Shown here piece by piece: positions 1-4,750 of a stretch of DNA of 5,027 bases. The stretch's first letter is position 1. Every line of letters starts with the position of its first letter. The notes beneath the pieces are model-generated. The model had not been told where the DNA came from. It ran no database searches and saw only the letters and a list, made by a program, of their open reading frames with translations. This DNA is from Oscillospiraceae bacterium (GTDB lineage: Bacteria > Bacillota > Clostridia > Oscillospirales > Ruminococcaceae), in assembly GCA_031285645.1 (NCBI GenBank), contig JAITVU010000090.1:1-5027 (forward strand), written 5' to 3'. The translations under genes were made by a program, and so were the position numbers.

Positions 1-37
1 GCCGCTTCGCGGCGCGCGGCGTTTGCCGCGCAATTTT
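1..37 (+). terminator. Probable intrinsic terminator of an upstream plus-strand gene
   Basis: A perfect 7-bp GC stem (GCGCGGC at 14-20, GCCGCGC at 25-31) closes a GTTT loop and is followed by AATTTT at 32-37. A smaller hairpin (GCCGC at 1-5, GCGGC at 9-13) sits directly before it. This is the form of a Rho-independent terminator reading left to right. The transcript it would end lies outside the window, so its identity is unknown. The T tract is short (four T after two A), which lowers certainty. Confidence 0.55.
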
Positions 38-150
38 AAAAATGTGTCAAAATATTGAAACTATAAAGCTATAAAGGCGCTGCCTGATTGACTATGTATA
101 CCAAACAGAAGGCAAGACAATTTGTGTGAAGAACAATCGATTGGCCGCCA

Positions 151-177
151 ATATAAAATCACATTGTGATTTTATAT
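151..177. promoter_or_regulatory. Perfect palindrome, possible operator
   Basis: The arms ATATAAAATCAC (151-162) and GTGATTTTATAT (166-177) are perfect 12-bp reverse complements around a 3-base centre. The right arm covers the -35 element of the promoter at 164-192, which is where a dimeric repressor would block RNA polymerase. As RNA it could also form a hairpin, but it lies upstream of the predicted transcription start, so a DNA-binding site is the better reading. No specific regulator is recognised. Confidence 0.45.
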
Positions 178-192
178 AAATCCGACTATAAT
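164..192 (+). promoter_or_regulatory. Predicted sigma-A promoter without an evident coding gene
   Basis: TTGTGA (164-169) and TATAAT (187-192) are separated by exactly 17 bases, giving four of six matches at -35 and a perfect -10. Transcription would start near 199. No plausible protein-coding start follows before the inverted repeat at 301-371, and beyond that lies the panT gene on the opposite strand. The promoter may therefore drive a small RNA of roughly 150-160 bases, or may be a chance match in AT-rich DNA. Confidence 0.4.
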
Positions 193-300
193 TGCATTGT
201 AACACAAAATGGGAAAAAATCAATAATCTGATTTAAAGAGAAAAAATATTACATAAAACGGAATGAGTATTCACATATCAGCGGTATTATAATCAAGTGA

Positions 301-371
301 TATAGACAAACCGCTAAAAAAGCAGCTGGTCAACCATGGCTCGCAAGCTTTTTTAAAGTGGTTTGTCTATA
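301..371. terminator. Long near-perfect inverted repeat, likely bidirectional terminator
   Basis: The left arm (301-323, beginning TATAGACAAACC and ending AAAAAAGC) and the right arm (347-371, beginning GCTTTTTT and ending GGTTTGTCTATA) are reverse complements apart from a 2-base insertion and one base change. Inside, AGCTGG/CCA..GCT (324-341) forms a further stem with a TCAA loop. On the minus strand the inner hairpin is followed by GCTTTTTT, which suits termination of coaX-panT after the panT stop at 402. On the plus strand the A/T arms would also give a U-rich tail. A short extra hairpin, CCGGAA/TTCCGG (372-390), lies between it and panT. The length and symmetry also resemble a small miniature inverted-repeat element, but no target duplication is seen. 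Confidence 0.6.
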
Positions 372-401
372 CCGGAACGATCCATTCCGGAGCGGCCGCA
401 A

Positions 402-1025
402 TCACAGCCCTCCGCCGAGATTGCGCAACGGTTTGACAAGCGCGACACAGACGATGATGGCCGCAATCGCCTCTATCACGCCGTTTGTCGAGATAATGCC
501 GAGAAAACTGACACGCAGGGCTGTCAGCGCGGCGTCCATGCTTTGGGTTTCCAGGGCGCCCATTTCCGCGACATAGCGTTCGCCCAGCAATAGGTAGACA
601 CCGCCCAGAACAAGAATTGTGTTGCATATCGATCCCGCTGCTGCGGCGATCCCGGCCGCGACGCGCTGCGGCACTTTAAGTTTCAGCATCCATCTGAAGA
701 CATACGCGGCGAGAATACCGAGCAAGATGCGCGGCACCATGGCAATCAGAACGCTTGAAACGCTCCCCGTCATGACCGGGTTAAAAGGCCATGTACTGAT
801 GGCCGGCCGCGTTATAGCCACAAACAGGCTGGACAGGCCGAACACGGTGCCCAGGATTCCCCCGGCCAGCGGGCCCAGCACAATGGCGCCCACAAGGACA
901 GGGATGTGCATAATGGTGATTTCCATCACAAAAGGAATATAGCCAAGCGGGGTTATGGTCAGGACAATCTGAATCGCGATGAGAAGGGCGAGCTGCACAG
1001 TGAAAAGAGTCGTCTTTTTGCGCAT
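402..1025 (-). CDS. panT: ECF transporter substrate-binding (S) subunit, probable pantothenate transporter PanT
   Basis: This 207-residue very hydrophobic protein is the size of an energy-coupling-factor S subunit. About six membrane segments can be placed at residues 8-24, 38-52, 53-72, 89-111, 121-147 and 172-197. The first contains an AxxxA motif (A13, A17), known in this family as the contact with the EcfT scaffold. The TPLGYIP stretch (25-31) and IMHIPVLVGAIVLGP (38-52) are characteristic of vitamin S subunits. Substrate assignment to pantothenate rests mainly on the gene lying 56 bases downstream of coaX, so folate, riboflavin or another vitamin cannot be excluded from the protein alone. 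An AAAGGA ribosome binding site (1036-1041) lies 10 bases before the ATG. The EcfA/EcfA'/EcfT energising module is not in the window and is presumably shared. Transcription probably ends in the hairpin at 301-371. Confidence 0.82.
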   Translation of the reverse strand: MRKKTTLFTVQLALLIAIQIVLTITPLGYIPFVMEITIMHIPVLVGAIVLGPLAGGILGTVFGLSSLFVAITRPAISTWPFNPVMTGSVSSVLIAMVPRILLGILAAYVFRWMLKLKVPQRVAAGIAAAAGSICNTILVLGGVYLLLGERYVAEMGALETQSMDAALTALRVSFLGIISTNGVIEAIAAIIVCVALVKPLRNLGGGL

Positions 1026-1081
1026 ATATGATCAGTCCTTTCATTAAAATCAAAAGATCGCAGCGGGCCGCGCGGGGCCTT

Positions 1082-1858
1082 TTACCCCAGCTTGACATTT
1101 TTATGATATATGATTTTAAGCCCTTCCAAAACAAGATGGTCCTCAATTTCAATGTCCTCCCGGCAGTAACCGATAATCGCGGCGGCGAGCCCGCCGAAGG
1201 CCACAACCTTGGCGTCGGCGCCGATCGCTTCCTTCATGCGCACAATCATGCCGTCCAGCATTGCGGCCGTGCCGTACATAATACCGGATTTCATGGAGTC
1301 AATGGTATTTTTGCCGATAATGCCCGCCGGTTCCTCCAAACTGATATGCGGAAGCTGGGCGGTCCGGCGCGACAGCGCCTCGAGGGAGATCACGACGCCC
1401 GGGCTCACAGCGCCGCCCATAAAAGCGCCGTCCCTGTCGAGCGCGAACAGCGCCGTCGCCGTGCCCATGCTGATAAAAATGCAGGGAAGAGGCAAGCGGG
1501 ACAAGGCCGCGACAGCGGCGCAGACAAGATCCGATCCCAGCGCCGCCGGATTGTCTATTTTAATGTTAAGCCCGGTCTTGAGGCCCGGCGAGACGAGGAA
1601 AACCCTTTTGGACTGGATCACATCCTCAACGGCCGCCTTAAACACATGGGAAAGGGGCGGCACGACGCTGGACAGGATTGCGCCGTCAAACTGCGCGCTG
1701 TTGCAGTCGTTGAGCCTGAATACATCGAGAAGCTGCACGGCGTATTCGTCCGTTGTCCGCTGGATATTGGTGTGCATCCTTGAAACGAAAACCAACCTGT
1801 CGGCATCCCACGCGCCGACTTTGATATTCGTATTGCCGATATCAACGGTTAAAATCAT
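1082..1858 (-). CDS. coaX: Type III pantothenate kinase (CoaX)
   Basis: CoaX phosphorylates pantothenate with ATP in the cytoplasm, the first step of coenzyme A synthesis. The 258 residues match the family length and carry its motifs in order: DIGNTNIKVG (6-15, phosphate loop), GSD (108-110, with D110 aligning with the catalytic Asp of the GAD motif), GTAT (132-135), GGAVSPG (148-154), TAQLP (166-170), GKNTIDSMKSG (182-192) and GGLA (222-225). The Asp that normally precedes the GTAT motif is Ser130 here, and the following Thr is Ala136, so activity needs testing. The start is fixed because a TAA stop immediately precedes the ATG. AAAGGA (1871-1876) lies a rather long 12 bases upstream. It is the first gene of a unit with panT, linking uptake and phosphorylation of the same vitamin. 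Long open frames on the opposite strand are shadows. Confidence 0.93.
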   Translation of the reverse strand: MILTVDIGNTNIKVGAWDADRLVFVSRMHTNIQRTTDEYAVQLLDVFRLNDCNSAQFDGAILSSVVPPLSHVFKAAVEDVIQSKRVFLVSPGLKTGLNIKIDNPAALGSDLVCAAVAALSRLPLPCIFISMGTATALFALDRDGAFMGGAVSPGVVISLEALSRRTAQLPHISLEEPAGIIGKNTIDSMKSGIMYGTAAMLDGMIVRMKEAIGADAKVVAFGGLAAAIIGYCREDIEIEDHLVLEGLKIIYHKNVKLG

Positions 1859-2006
1859 TTACAGGGTCATTCCTTTCTTATGAGCGAAGGGGTATAATGC
1901 CGTGCGGTGGAAAGGCGCATTGGAGCCTTGACAAATATTATCTCAGATGTGTGTGTTAATGGACATATTTCAGCCCGCGCGCCATTCCCCAAAAAATATA
2001 TTTGAT
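1859..2006 (-). other. Predicted coaX 5' leader, about 150 bases
   Basis: If transcription starts near 2006, coaX has an untranslated leader of about 148 bases. It contains a small hairpin (AAGGC/GCCTT, 1912-1930 on the plus strand) and a possible long-range GGCGC/GCGCC pairing (1914-1918 with 1979-1983). A three-codon ATG-ACC-CTG-TAA frame ends directly against the coaX start, but its ATG touches the AAAGGA site and is unlikely to be used. No known riboswitch consensus is recognised. Confidence 0.3.
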
Positions 2007-2012
2007 GCCATA

Positions 2013-2042
2013 ATTATACTATAAATATCGGCGGTGTGTAAA
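2013..2042 (-). promoter_or_regulatory. Predicted promoter of the coaX-panT operon
   Basis: Read on the minus strand, TTTACA (2042 to 2037; five of six consensus bases) and a perfect TATAAT (2018 to 2013) are separated by 18 bases. The predicted start of transcription is near 2006. It is the best-scoring promoter by eye upstream of coaX and faces away from the plus-strand promoter at 2120-2128, making this a divergent control region. A GCCGC/GCGGC hairpin (2045-2058) lies just upstream of the -35 box. Confidence 0.55.
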
Positions 2043-2119
2043 TAGCCGCTTGTGCGGCGGGTTTAAGAATGTTTGTCCCACAATGTGTCAAAATCGGCAC
2101 ACCACAAAAAAAGAATATG

Positions 2120-2128
2120 TGTTATAAT
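2120..2128 (+). promoter_or_regulatory. Extended -10 promoter for the dnaD-dnaC genes
   Basis: TGTTATAAT matches the extended -10 form TGnTATAAT exactly, and such promoters need little -35 sequence; indeed the -35 position (about 2100-2105) shows no good match. Transcription would start near 2135, about 270 bases before the dnaD start codon. An imperfect TGTGTC.../...GGCACAC inverted repeat (about 2085-2101) sits at the -35 position and could be a regulator site, but this is speculative. Confidence 0.45.
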
Positions 2129-2134
2129 ATGGAT

Positions 2135-2404
2135 ACGTCTTGAAAACAGTCACGAAAACAGGGCGTTTGCGTCCTGGCGGCTTGGGACAATGGACAGTTC
2201 ACCGCGCATTCTGTGATTTGCAACGCCGGATTATTTAGTCGTCAGAATCCGACAGGCGGTATGTTAAAAGGCAAAAGCGCGGTGCGAGGGCCGCTTCGCA
2301 TCCCGTGCGCGCGTGCGCGCGAATGCCTCAAAACGGATCGTTTTAACGTTTGCTGAGTATATCATGAAGGGGATATCGCGGGTTGTGGACCGCGATTTGA
2401 AGAT
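2135..2404 (+). other. Long, structured, apparently non-coding leader of dnaD
   Basis: This gene-free stretch has several hairpins in succession: CAGGGCG/CGTCCTG (2159-2176, TTTG loop, one G-U pair), a nested stem with CGCC/GGCG outside (2224-2227, 2255-2258) and GTCG/CGAC inside (2238-2253), a longer GC stem (2277-2310, core TGCGA/TCGCA), AAAACG/CGTTTT (2330-2344), and ATCGCGG/CCGCGAT (2375-2396) just before the gene. There is also a direct repeat of GAAAACAG (2142-2149, 2154-2161) and a tandem GTGCGCGC pair (2305-2320). A 31-codon frame (ATG at 2261) has no properly spaced ribosome binding site. No known riboswitch, T-box or ribosomal leader consensus is recognised. The density of stems suggests an RNA control element or a small RNA, but GC-rich DNA forms stems easily. 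Confidence 0.35.
2367..2404 (+). promoter_or_regulatory. Possible hairpin-bridged ribosome binding site of dnaD
   Basis: The only purine-rich Shine-Dalgarno-like run before dnaD is AAGGGG (2367-2372), 32 bases from the ATG, which is too far to work directly. A perfect 7-bp hairpin (ATCGCGG 2375-2381, CCGCGAT 2390-2396, 8-base loop) lies between them. If folded, the effective gap becomes about 10 bases, a normal spacing. The GAAG directly before the ATG leaves only about three bases and is a poor site. Confidence 0.35.
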
Positions 2405-3451
2405 ATGGCCTATTATTTGGAAAATGGGGTTTGGAGCGCTGTTTTTGCGGTACCCTGTGATGTTGTGGACAAACATATAAAGCTGTGCAGCCCGCTTTCG
2501 CTTAAAGTGCTGATGGTGGTGCTCAGGCAGGGCGGCGGCATGGATATTGATCAGCTGGCCGGGGTTCTGGGACAATCCAGGGCCGACGTGCAGGACGCCA
2601 TCAATTACTGGATTGACAGCGGCATTATCCATCAGGGACAGCCGCCGGCGGCTGAGGCGGCCCCGGGTACGCGTGAATCGGCTGCAGCACCGCGGGAACA
2701 GACGTCCGCCACGGCGCCTTCGGTTCAGGTGAAGGAAGAGCCGCGCAAAATCGAGAACCTGACCGGCGCCCGGCCCAGGCTGACCACACAGGAAATTAAT
2801 GAGATTGCGCAGGAAGACAAATCGATCGGTTATCTTTTGCAGGAAAGCCAGCAGATCATGGGCAAGCCGCTCACCCCGGTTGTGACCGAGGCTTTGGCGG
2901 CGCTTTATTCCTATTATGGCATGCAGCCCGATCTGATACTCATGCTGGTTCAGTACTGCGTGTCGATCGGTAAGGACAGTGTGCGCTACATAGAAAAGGT
3001 CGCGGCGTCCTGGATGGAGCGGGATATCAATACGCATGAACGCGCGGAGACTGAAATCCTGCGCCTGACGAGCCAAAAACAGGATGAGGGTAAAATGAAA
3101 CGCCTGTTCGGCATATCGGATCGCGCCCTCGTCTCATCGGAGCGCAAATACATCGAGACATGGGTGCGCGAGTGGAATATGGCGCTGCCGCTCATTCAAA
3201 TTGCCTTTGAGCGCACGGTGGAACTCAAGGGCAAACTCAGCTTTGCTTATATAAACGGTATATTGTCCAATTGGTACAAGAAGGACATTAAAACGCCGGC
3301 CCAGGCGTTGAAAGAGATTACATCCGGCGGCCAAAACACGCCTGAAAAAGCTGGCGCTACAGACGCCTCTTACGATATGTATGAACTTGAGAATATGATT
3401 GCGGGCGGCGATTTGCCAAAAGGGAAAAAGCGTATAAAAAACAGTTTATAA
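2405..3451 (+). CDS. dnaD: DnaD-family replication initiation (primosome) protein
   Basis: DnaD proteins bind and remodel origin DNA and help recruit the helicase-loader complex during initiation and restart. This 348-residue protein begins with a winged-helix-type N-terminal domain (about 1-78; FAVPCDVVDKHIKL at 14-27 is typical of clostridial members), followed by an Ala/Pro/Glu-rich flexible linker (about 79-125). Two C-terminal DnaD domains follow in tandem (about 140-210 and 233-300). Each ends in the family's YxxxIxxxW signature: Y195-V199-W203 in the first (Val for Ile) and Y282-I286-W290 in the second. The tail is lysine-rich (339-345). Bacillus DnaD is about 230 residues with one such domain; two-domain versions are known in clostridia and in DnaB-type loaders. 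No other in-frame start codon exists between the upstream stop at 2354 and this ATG, so the start is secure despite its weak adjacent ribosome binding site. It precedes the helicase-loader gene by 136 bases, a common pairing. Confidence 0.88.
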   Translation: MAYYLENGVWSAVFAVPCDVVDKHIKLCSPLSLKVLMVVLRQGGGMDIDQLAGVLGQSRADVQDAINYWIDSGIIHQGQPPAAEAAPGTRESAAAPREQTSATAPSVQVKEEPRKIENLTGARPRLTTQEINEIAQEDKSIGYLLQESQQIMGKPLTPVVTEALAALYSYYGMQPDLILMLVQYCVSIGKDSVRYIEKVAASWMERDINTHERAETEILRLTSQKQDEGKMKRLFGISDRALVSSERKYIETWVREWNMALPLIQIAFERTVELKGKLSFAYINGILSNWYKKDIKTPAQALKEITSGGQNTPEKAGATDASYDMYELENMIAGGDLPKGKKRIKNSL

Positions 3452-3587
3452 ATACGGTACGGTATTGTTTGGCCGCGCTCTGTCCGGGTTACTGATTATA
3501 ATAATATGGACAGACGGTATATTTAAGCGCCGGAAACGTGCGTGTATATTAGAAAATAAGACCGCATATATTGAATGGAGGCAGTGG

Positions 3588-4592
3588 ATGGGCTACCCGA
3601 AACAGGTGCACGAAAAGGCTTGGCAACAGATGATTGCAAGAAAAAATACCGCGCGGGAAACGGCAGTGGTGCATCGCGCGGAAGTGATGGCCAAAATTCC
3701 GGCGGTCGTGGAAATTGAGCGCAGGATGGCCGGGACAGCCGCGATGATCACGAAATCCGTGGTAGCCGCGCCCCAGAAAGCGGCTGTTCTGATTGAAGAA
3801 TTGGCGGGTGAAAACGCTTATTTGCAGAAGCAGCGTGAAAAATTGCTGGTGGACGCCGGTTTTCCGCCCGATTATCTGGCGGAAAAACCTTTTTGCGCCC
3901 GCTGTGGCGACAGCGGATATATAGGCACGCAGATGTGTGATTGTCTGGCGTCGCTTTTGCGCGCCCAGGCGCACGCGCATCTGAGCATGTCGGCCCAGGC
4001 CGGCGACAGGTCCTTTGCCGGCTTCGATCTCAGTTTGTATCCCCGGGAGGCTGAAGCGGGCACCGGCGTGTCGCCGCAGGCGCGGATGCGCGAAATATAC
4101 GACTTCTGCGTCGAGTATGCCGACGGTTTTACCCAGGACTCGGACAGTTTGTTGTTTTTGGGCCAGACGGGTCTCGGGAAAACACATCTCTCGCTGGCCA
4201 TTGCCCAATGCGTGACAGAAAAGGGCTTTGGGGTGTTATACACGCCCGCCCAGCGTCTGATGGACCGGCTGGAATCGGAGAAATTCGGCAAGGCGCCGGA
4301 AGACAGGGAAAATTACGTCGACAATATGAACATAGTTCTGACATGCGACCTGCTGATTCTGGATGATCTAGGCACGGAGTTCGCGACGTCGTTCACAGCG
4401 TCGACGCTTTACAATATTGTCAACACGCGCATTGTCGAGAAGCGCCCCACCATTATGAGCACCAACCTTGATCCGCAGGGCATTGAGAAGCGCTATTCCC
4501 AGCGCATGGTGTCGCGCCTGCTGTGTGAGTACAGAGTGCTGAAGTTCTTTGGCAAAGATATACGCTTTATCAAAAAAATGCAGGGCCTTTAA
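3588..4592 (+). CDS. dnaC: DnaC/DnaI-type replicative helicase loader, AAA+ ATPase
   Basis: This protein should load the hexameric replicative helicase onto DNA together with DnaD. The chosen ATG gives 334 residues and has a perfect GGAGG (3578-3582 area) about six bases upstream. The frame stays open to a TTG at 3465, but that extension has no ribosome binding site and is not family-like. An N-terminal helical region (about 1-95) is followed by a Cys4 cluster (C103, C106, C117, C119; CxxC-x10-CxC), the zinc-binding kind seen in DnaI-type loaders. The AAA+ core has Walker A GQTGLGKT (192-199), Walker B LLILDD (255-260), sensor-1 Asn in STN (N293), and arginines in the box VII/VIII stretch RYSQRMVSRL (302, 306, 310) as arginine-finger candidates. 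Bacillus DnaI is about 311 residues. IstB-type transposition helpers share the fold, but the Cys4 domain, the DnaD neighbour and the lack of a transposase favour a replication role. The 136-base gap before it holds a TATAAT (3497-3502) without a -35 box; co-transcription with dnaD is likely. Confidence 0.9.
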   Translation: MGYPKQVHEKAWQQMIARKNTARETAVVHRAEVMAKIPAVVEIERRMAGTAAMITKSVVAAPQKAAVLIEELAGENAYLQKQREKLLVDAGFPPDYLAEKPFCARCGDSGYIGTQMCDCLASLLRAQAHAHLSMSAQAGDRSFAGFDLSLYPREAEAGTGVSPQARMREIYDFCVEYADGFTQDSDSLLFLGQTGLGKTHLSLAIAQCVTEKGFGVLYTPAQRLMDRLESEKFGKAPEDRENYVDNMNIVLTCDLLILDDLGTEFATSFTASTLYNIVNTRIVEKRPTIMSTNLDPQGIEKRYSQRMVSRLLCEYRVLKFFGKDIRFIKKMQGL

Positions 4593-4617
4593 AATCTGCG
4601 TCTCCCTTTATGAACAC

Positions 4618-4655
4618 AGGTTCTTAGCTCGAAGGCGGGTTTTTGGGAACCTTTT
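4618..4655 (+). terminator. Possible terminator after the helicase-loader gene
   Basis: AGGTTC (4618-4623) pairs with GAACCT (4647-4652), and the sequence continues TTT to 4655. It begins 26 bases after the dnaC stop. The loop is long (23 bases) and the T tract short, so it is a weak candidate; the position between the replication genes and a separate promoter supports it. Confidence 0.35.
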
Positions 4656-4691
4656 GGGGCCGTTTGGTGCGTATGCATCCTTTGTTTTCTA

Positions 4692-4720
4692 TGGACAAAG
4701 GGCGAAAAATATATTATAAT
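4692..4720 (+). promoter_or_regulatory. Strong predicted promoter of the DUF4234 gene
   Basis: TGGACA (4692-4697; five of six) and TATAAT (4715-4720; perfect) are separated by 17 bases, giving a start near 4727 and a short leader of about 24 bases. An inverted repeat CCTTTG/CAAAGG (4679-4684, 4696-4701) overlaps the -35 box and might be an operator or a weak upstream hairpin. The gene is thus probably transcribed independently of dnaD-dnaC. Confidence 0.65.
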
Positions 4721-4750
4721 GAAGAAAATCATAATTTTGGAGGGCTTTTA

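Larger units (their letters stand above)
38..300. other. AT-rich intergenic stretch without a convincing gene
   Basis: No open reading frame with a ribosome binding site is visible here on either strand; the ATG codons at 208 and 263 open frames of only 5 and 9 codons. The stretch is much richer in A+T than the coding regions. It holds a tandem repeat of CTATAAAG (61-68, 69-76), a small inverted repeat ATTGG/CCAAT (140-152), and the palindrome and promoter listed separately. A second TATAAT at 288-293, lying within the palindromic ATTATAAT at 286-293, has no good -35 partner. Confidence 0.6.

Noticed and set aside
392..399. GCGGCCGC restriction-site sequence near the panT end
   Set aside because: Eight-base GC palindromes occur naturally in this composition, and there is no vector-like sequence around it.
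1026..1081. GC-rich palindrome between coaX and panT as a terminator
   Set aside because: The GGCC/GGCC pairing is short and not followed by a T tract; the short spacing and panT ribosome binding site favour one transcript.
1028..1783. Long plus-strand open frame (251 codons) opposite coaX
   Set aside because: It lies antisense to a gene with clear CoaX motifs, is Arg/His-rich and shows no recognisable domain; GC-rich codon bias readily produces such frames.
1928..1956. Perfect plus-strand TTGACA at 1928-1933
   Set aside because: No -10 box follows at 16-18 bases (the position reads GTGTGT).
41..2094. Exact 13-base repeat AATGTGTCAAAAT at 41-53 and 2082-2094, both intergenic
   Set aside because: One such match of an AT-rich 13-mer in 5 kb is not far from chance, and the flanks do not match.
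2261..2356. 31-codon Arg/Cys-containing frame in the dnaD leader
   Set aside because: The only purine-rich sequence before it (AGGCGG) is one base from the ATG, and the frame overlaps hairpins and the alternating GC run; coding is not supported.
2264..3076. Long minus-strand open frame (270 codons) opposite dnaD
   Set aside because: Antisense to a clear DnaD-family gene, with low-complexity Arg/His composition and no domain.
3465..3587. N-terminal extension of the helicase loader starting at TTG
   Set aside because: No ribosome binding site precedes the TTG, the 41 extra residues do not look like the family, and the ATG at 3588 has a perfect GGAGG.
3549..4208. Minus-strand open frame opposite the helicase-loader gene
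   Set aside because: Its composition mirrors the AAA+ gene on the other strand, with no domain of its own and no family match recognised.
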